Assembly: GCA_937907165.1 (NCBI GenBank)
Contig: CALCUH010000021.1
Coordinates: 1 to 11,259, forward strand
DNA from: an uncultured Bacteroidales bacterium
GTDB taxonomy: Bacteria; Bacteroidota; Bacteroidia; Bacteroidales; Paludibacteraceae
DNA: 11,259 nucleotides
Direction of reading: 5' to 3'
The translations under genes were made by a program, and so were the position numbers. Of this stretch, positions 8,390 through 11,259 are shown piece after piece; position 1 is the first letter of the stretch; each line of letters opens with the position of its first letter. Below the pieces are notes generated by a model, which was not told the DNA's origin, did not search any database, and worked only from the letters and a program-made list of their open reading frames with translations.

Positions 8390-10069
8390 TTATTCAATCT
8401 CCTCCAGTACCTTCAGTTCGAACCCTTTGTAGACCTGGACTATCTTATGCAGGGTGGTGTGACCGATGGTCTCACGCACCTGTGGCGTTTGGGCGTAATT
8501 GTTAATCTGTTCTATCGCCGCCGCACGTTTCGCCTCCACTTCACTGTCCGGTTCACTGCTCTTCACGTATTTGAACTCCACAATGTAGGAGTGCTGCAAC
8601 TCCGGATAGTTGACAAGACGGGGCTGCAGGTAGACGTCAGAATAACCCGTAGCTGTGTCGTTCTCCGACACGGGCAGATAAAGCGGATTCTGCAATGTCA
8701 TCGCGAAGGTGAAACCATGGACATAATATTCACCCTTTATCTTGTCTCGCTGCGACGAATAGCTCATGATTGCATCCGCGATAGCCTGAAAATAGGGACG
8801 CCAGTTGCCATTCAGTGCCATGTCGACACCCAACTCGTCCTTTTTGTAGTAGTCGAGACGCAAATCCACCTCGTCGTATGTCCTTACCAGATAATCAAAC
8901 ATCTGTTCCCTCACCACCTGGTTCGGTATCTTGAAAATCAGTTTGTTGAGAAACGTTCCCTCTACAGTCAACAGACCAAAATAATACAACAGACTGATGA
9001 AATTGTTTCGGTCGCATATGTTCTTTGCCGGGAAATTATCATTCAGTTCGGATGTTATTCTGCCCTCCTTGACGATCTCCTGTATGACAGACGTTTGCAT
9101 GTCGTGATCTTTCCTTACCAGCATCATCAGTTTCTTGTAGTCGATGCGGATGTTGGCATCCAGCATATCGGTTGGAATCTGACACTCATATCCTATATAG
9201 GCATTGACGAAATAGAAAACCATGTCACTATTATATAGGGTCTCTCTTCCTAAAGATTTTTTTGAGAAGCAATAATTGTCATACCAAGGTTTGATGATGT
9301 CGATCAGTTCGTCCGTCGTGTGGTTGAACGGATGGAACTGGCGGTAGTAGTCGAGGATGGCGCGCACCTCCACTTCGGTGAAACCCATCATCTCGTTGAA
9401 GGCGGCATAGCTTGTGTAGTTGAAGTTGATGTTGAAGCCCGAGGTGAGGTCATCGAGCGTCACTGGGCTGACACCCGTGATGAAGATTTTCTTCAAACAC
9501 GTACTTGTCGCCGACTTCAACGCTGCAAAGAAAGTACGATAGAAGCCATCCTGATGAGTGATACTTTCATATTTGCAAAGTGCAGAAACATCGCTCAGCA
9601 CCTTGTTGGTGAAGTTGTCGTACTCATCAATAAGGAGATAAACATTTATTCCGTTCAATGCACATTTTGAAAACAATTCATTCATATTGGCAGCCGCATT
9701 ACCATTAACAATCATATTTTCAAGAATGTCCGATGGTAATAAACTCTTGTACTGTGTACAGAATTTAGAAATGGCGGTGTAACAATTTATATTGAACGAC
9801 TCTTCACACTCATCAAGATTTGACGACACACATGAGAAATCCAGCCTCATCACCGCATAACTATTTCGTTGTTCCGTGGGATGCTGACCGATCCAGAGGT
9901 CACCAAAGAGGGCATCGAACTTTTCCTTTCGGTTTATGTCATAATAGTTCTCCAGCATGGAGAGGAAGAGGCTCTTGCCGAAACGGCGCGGACGGATGAA
10001 GAAAAAGAAGCGGACAGCCTGCTCCACTTCAGCGATATACCTTGTTTTGTCAACATAGTAGTAACACAT
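8390..10069 (-). CDS. AAA-ATPase-like / PD-(D/E)XK nuclease-like protein, 5'-truncated
   Basis: Member of the AAA-ATPase_like (PF09820-type) plus PDDEXK_9 (PF08011-type) fusion family, which is multicopy in Bacteroidota; its cellular role is not established. Numbered from the ATG at 10069 (559 residues): YYYVDKTRYI (3-12), P-loop variant RPRRFGKS (26-33), Walker B-like LLIDEYDNF (145-153), ITGVSP (197-202), and C-terminal nuclease motifs GYSDVYL (475-481) and VEFKY (497-501), which keep the Asp, Glu and Lys of a PD-(D/E)XK site. Family proteins normally begin about 20 residues before the YxYVDKT motif, with a segment like LPIGIQxFxxIR. Here that part is gone: upstream sequence becomes an IS256-type transposase on the plus strand within 10064-10075. 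An in-frame TTG at 10084 is another possible start, but it lies in transposase-derived DNA. Promoter and native start are lost, so the gene is probably silent or a pseudogene despite an otherwise intact frame. Confidence 0.85.
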   Translation of the reverse strand: MCYYYVDKTRYIAEVEQAVRFFFFIRPRRFGKSLFLSMLENYYDINRKEKFDALFGDLWIGQHPTEQRNSYAVMRLDFSCVSSNLDECEESFNINCYTAISKFCTQYKSLLPSDILENMIVNGNAAANMNELFSKCALNGINVYLLIDEYDNFTNKVLSDVSALCKYESITHQDGFYRTFFAALKSATSTCLKKIFITGVSPVTLDDLTSGFNINFNYTSYAAFNEMMGFTEVEVRAILDYYRQFHPFNHTTDELIDIIKPWYDNYCFSKKSLGRETLYNSDMVFYFVNAYIGYECQIPTDMLDANIRIDYKKLMMLVRKDHDMQTSVIQEIVKEGRITSELNDNFPAKNICDRNNFISLLYYFGLLTVEGTFLNKLIFKIPNQVVREQMFDYLVRTYDEVDLRLDYYKKDELGVDMALNGNWRPYFQAIADAIMSYSSQRDKIKGEYYVHGFTFAMTLQNPLYLPVSENDTATGYSDVYLQPRLVNYPELQHSYIVEFKYVKSSEPDSEVEAKRAAAIEQINNYAQTPQVRETIGHTTLHKIVQVYKGFELKVLEEIE

Positions 10070-10075
10070 GAATTT

Positions 10076-10243
10076 AAACACCAAAAGAACAAGGGTGCCT
10101 TCACAAGCGACTTGGCTCTCGAGAAGCTAGTCTATCTGGCATATCGTAACATCCGAAAGAAATGAACCATGTCAATCGCAAACTAGAGGCAATTCACACA
10201 ACAATTAGCAATCAGAGTTGGAGACAGCTTCAAATTACTGAAA
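10076..10243 (+). pseudogene. IS256/mutator-type transposase, C-terminal remnant with two nonsense codons
   Basis: The plus-strand frame reads KHQKNKGAFTSDLALEKLVY, then LAYRNIRKK, stop, TMSIAN, stop, RQFTQQLAIRVGDSFKLL. In IS256-family transposases the C-terminus has the form KGAFTSDxALxKLVYLAxRNIxKKWTMPxxNWxxxxxQLAIxFGDR. The TGA at 10163-10165 and TAG at 10184-10186 fall exactly where the two conserved tryptophans stand; both are TGG to stop changes by a G-to-A transition. The catalytic DDE residues lie upstream in the family and are absent. The fragment is non-functional. Confidence 0.85.
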
Positions 10244-10253
10244 TATTGTAATG

Positions 10254-10298
10254 ACGTTTTCGGAACGTCCTTCGAGGTCTCGAACATCTCGAAAACGT
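10254..10298. repeat. Nested inverted repeats in the IS remnant
   Basis: An outer 9-bp perfect inverted repeat (ACGTTTTCG at 10254-10262 with CGAAAACGT at 10290-10298) encloses an inner 6-bp one (TTCGAG at 10271-10276 with CTCGAA at 10279-10284). There is no U-tract on either side, so it is not a clear terminator. It sits between the transposase end and the IS end. Confidence 0.6.
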
Positions 10299-10323
10299 TG
10301 CCATGTCTATACGACAAGCAAGG

Positions 10324-10350
10324 CTTGACACAGTTCAATTTACAGAACCC
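10324..10350. repeat. Candidate right terminal inverted repeat of the IS256-type element
   Basis: This is the last stretch before the neighbouring gene's stop codon. The inward sequence has the length and internal TGTGTCAAG motif expected of IS256-family ends. The partner left repeat is not in the window, so the assignment rests on position and form only. Confidence 0.45.
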
Positions 10351-11040
10351 TTATTTAAAAAAATCCAATGTGTTTCTCTTCATATAACCTAAATGAGAAT
10401 TCCCTTGCGCGTCAATATATTCGACCTTTAAAAATTCCCCATCAAGATTTTTGACGGTAACAACTTCATCCCTTGGAACTTTCACATTGGTATTATGATG
10501 TTTTTCATTGAGCAACACACTATTCGTCTTTACCCTGCAAATATCATAATTGAGAAACTCTCTTGCGTAGTTATGGTGATCCAAAACACTTTCATTATAC
10601 AACACTCGCTTTGCATGCAATGGTAAATCCGCTATTCTATGGCACAAATTGTATATAAATTCTAACGAATTTTCAATTTCATCAATACGAATTTCTTCCC
10701 ATACATCACACGTACTTGATCCTTCCAAAACAAGAGCAAAATACTTGCCACAATTCATCAAACTATCACAATTAGAAAAATCCGACGAAAAACCGAACAA
10801 ATGGCAACCGATTCTTCTATTATGTCGGCAATAACCACATGATTCAAGTTCATTAGCGTTAATACATAGGAATTTGTCACCTTGAAAAATGTAATACTCA
10901 TCACGCGAGGTGTGAGGAGGCCTAATATCATATTCAAAAGACCATAGTCCCTGAATTTCATCACGACACGTAGCGTTGCAATATGTGAAACACATTAAAC
11001 ACATAATAAATGCACAAATCTTATTACTCCAAAATTTCAT
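10351..11040 (-). CDS. Secreted cysteine-rich protein with C-terminal SH3-like segment
   Basis: Not recognised as a named family. From the ATG at 11040 it has 229 residues; the frame is open to an ATG at 11106, but the shorter start gives a clear signal peptide, MKFWSNKICAFIMCLMCFTYCNA, with cleavage after residue 23. The mature part has about ten cysteines, several clustered (SCGYCRHNRRIGC, then NCDSLMNCG), suggesting disulfides outside the cytoplasm. A segment GLWSFEYD followed by EYYIFQGDKFLCIN recalls lipocalin-like beta proteins. Residues about 168-224 (RVKTNSVLL, EVVTVKNLDGEFLKVEYID, GYMKRNTL) look like a bacterial SH3 domain. The DNA is markedly AT-rich compared with 829-10060. The ATG overlaps the stop of an upstream frame by 17 bases, pointing to an operon with coupled translation. 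The stop codon directly abuts the presumed IS end at 10350, so the native C-terminus may be altered. Function unknown. Confidence 0.65.
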   Translation of the reverse strand: MKFWSNKICAFIMCLMCFTYCNATCRDEIQGLWSFEYDIRPPHTSRDEYYIFQGDKFLCINANELESCGYCRHNRRIGCHLFGFSSDFSNCDSLMNCGKYFALVLEGSSTCDVWEEIRIDEIENSLEFIYNLCHRIADLPLHAKRVLYNESVLDHHNYAREFLNYDICRVKTNSVLLNEKHHNTNVKVPRDEVVTVKNLDGEFLKVEYIDAQGNSHLGYMKRNTLDFFK

Positions 11041-11170
11041 AACCCTTTTTTGCATATTTTTTTCTATTATCAATAGAACCATTCCCATCTTTGCTTCCAT
11101 TAACATAAAAAGTTATATTTTCAATATTGCCTTCATTATAATTATCGCCTAAAAAATTGTTTAAATTTAA
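11024..11170 (-). pseudogene. Unrecognised gene, 3' end only (48 codons)
   Basis: An open minus-strand frame from 11170 to TAA at 11024 encodes a peptide of natural protein composition: NNFLGDNYNEGNIENITFYV, then NGSKDGNGSIDNRKKYAKKG, then YEILE. It has no in-frame ATG and is closed by a stop at 11171-11173, so its 5' end is lost or frameshifted. Its stop overlaps the ATG of the next gene (11040), as in coupled gene pairs. The family was not recognised; a C-terminus of a secreted or polymorphic toxin-like protein is conceivable but unproven. Confidence 0.4.
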
Positions 11171-11259
11171 TTAAAAACTAATTTGAGAGACCTGAAAAAT
11201 TTCCCTCTAAACACATTTAAAATATTGATTATCAGTTTGATAAGTGGATAAAAATTCGT

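Larger units (their letters stand above)
10070..10350 (+). mobile_element. IS256-family element, 3' remnant
   Basis: Holds the last ~60 codons of a mutator/IS256-type transposase, then about 80 bases of non-coding element DNA, then a candidate right inverted repeat at 10324-10350. Read inward, the end is GGGTTCTGTAAATTGAACTG followed by TGTCAAG, similar in form to IS256 ends that carry TGTGTAAAAG about 20 bases in. The left end and most of the transposase are missing, replaced by the AAA-ATPase gene at 10064-10075. No target duplication can be checked with only one end present. Confidence 0.7.

Noticed and set aside
9869..10165. 98-codon plus-strand frame as a whole gene
   Set aside because: Only its last ~30 codons are transposase-like; the earlier part is antisense to the AAA-ATPase gene.
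10163..10186. Alternative genetic code or recoding of TGA/TAG as tryptophan
   Set aside because: The long genes lack in-frame TGA or TAG; a decayed IS remnant explains the stops.
11167..11259. 30-codon minus-strand frame entering from the right edge
   Set aside because: Too short and AT-rich to tell from noise; it could be the frameshifted upstream part of the 11024-11170 frame, but nothing in the sequence proves it.

Overview
The window looks like a chromosomal segment from a member of the Bacteroidota, most likely the order Bacteroidales. Supporting signs are two large secreted proteins with C-terminal tails of the type IX secretion (T9SS) sorting kind, an AAA-ATPase-like/PD-(D/E)XK fusion protein of a family abundant in that phylum, a TAnnTTTG-type -7 promoter box, a piece of V-type ATPase subunit K, and an IS256-family transposase remnant of a form seen in that phylum. 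All long genes are on the minus strand and read with the standard bacterial code.

Layout. Left edge (1-712): two gene fragments meet head to head. A minus-strand piece resembling the second half of V-type ATPase subunit K runs off the left edge. A plus-strand piece is the C-terminal half of alanine dehydrogenase. They join somewhere in 140-178, so neither gene is intact; this is a rearrangement or an assembly chimera. A strong bidirectional terminator (756-793) separates the dehydrogenase fragment from the convergent minus-strand block. Centre (829-8155): two tandem minus-strand genes for very large exported proteins. The upstream one (4505-8155) has six InlB-type repeats, a lamin-tail domain, a chitobiase-C-like domain, a CotH-kinase domain and a T9SS tail. 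The downstream one (829-4425) is a BspA-like leucine-rich-repeat protein made of three homologous ~370-residue modules plus a T9SS tail. The terminator of the first and the likely promoter of the second occupy the same bases (4452-4481), so the two are probably transcribed separately.

Right part (8390-11259): an AAA-ATPase-like/PDDEXK_9 gene has lost its first ~20 codons and promoter at a sharp junction (10064-10075) with the 3' end of an IS256-family element. That remnant has two nonsense codons at conserved tryptophan positions and a candidate right inverted repeat ending at 10350. The IS end abuts the stop codon of an AT-rich, cysteine-rich secreted protein with a C-terminal SH3-like segment (10351-11040). 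The start of that gene overlaps the 3' end of another protein-like reading frame (11024-11170) with no visible start. The last ~900 bases are more AT-rich than the rest and look like acquired, decaying DNA.

How the genes could work together: the two central proteins are predicted to be exported by the Sec system, moved across the outer membrane by T9SS, and displayed or released at the cell surface. One offers a possible extracellular kinase, the other a repeat-based binding surface; a direct functional link is only inference. No rRNA, tRNA, CRISPR array or replication origin was seen.
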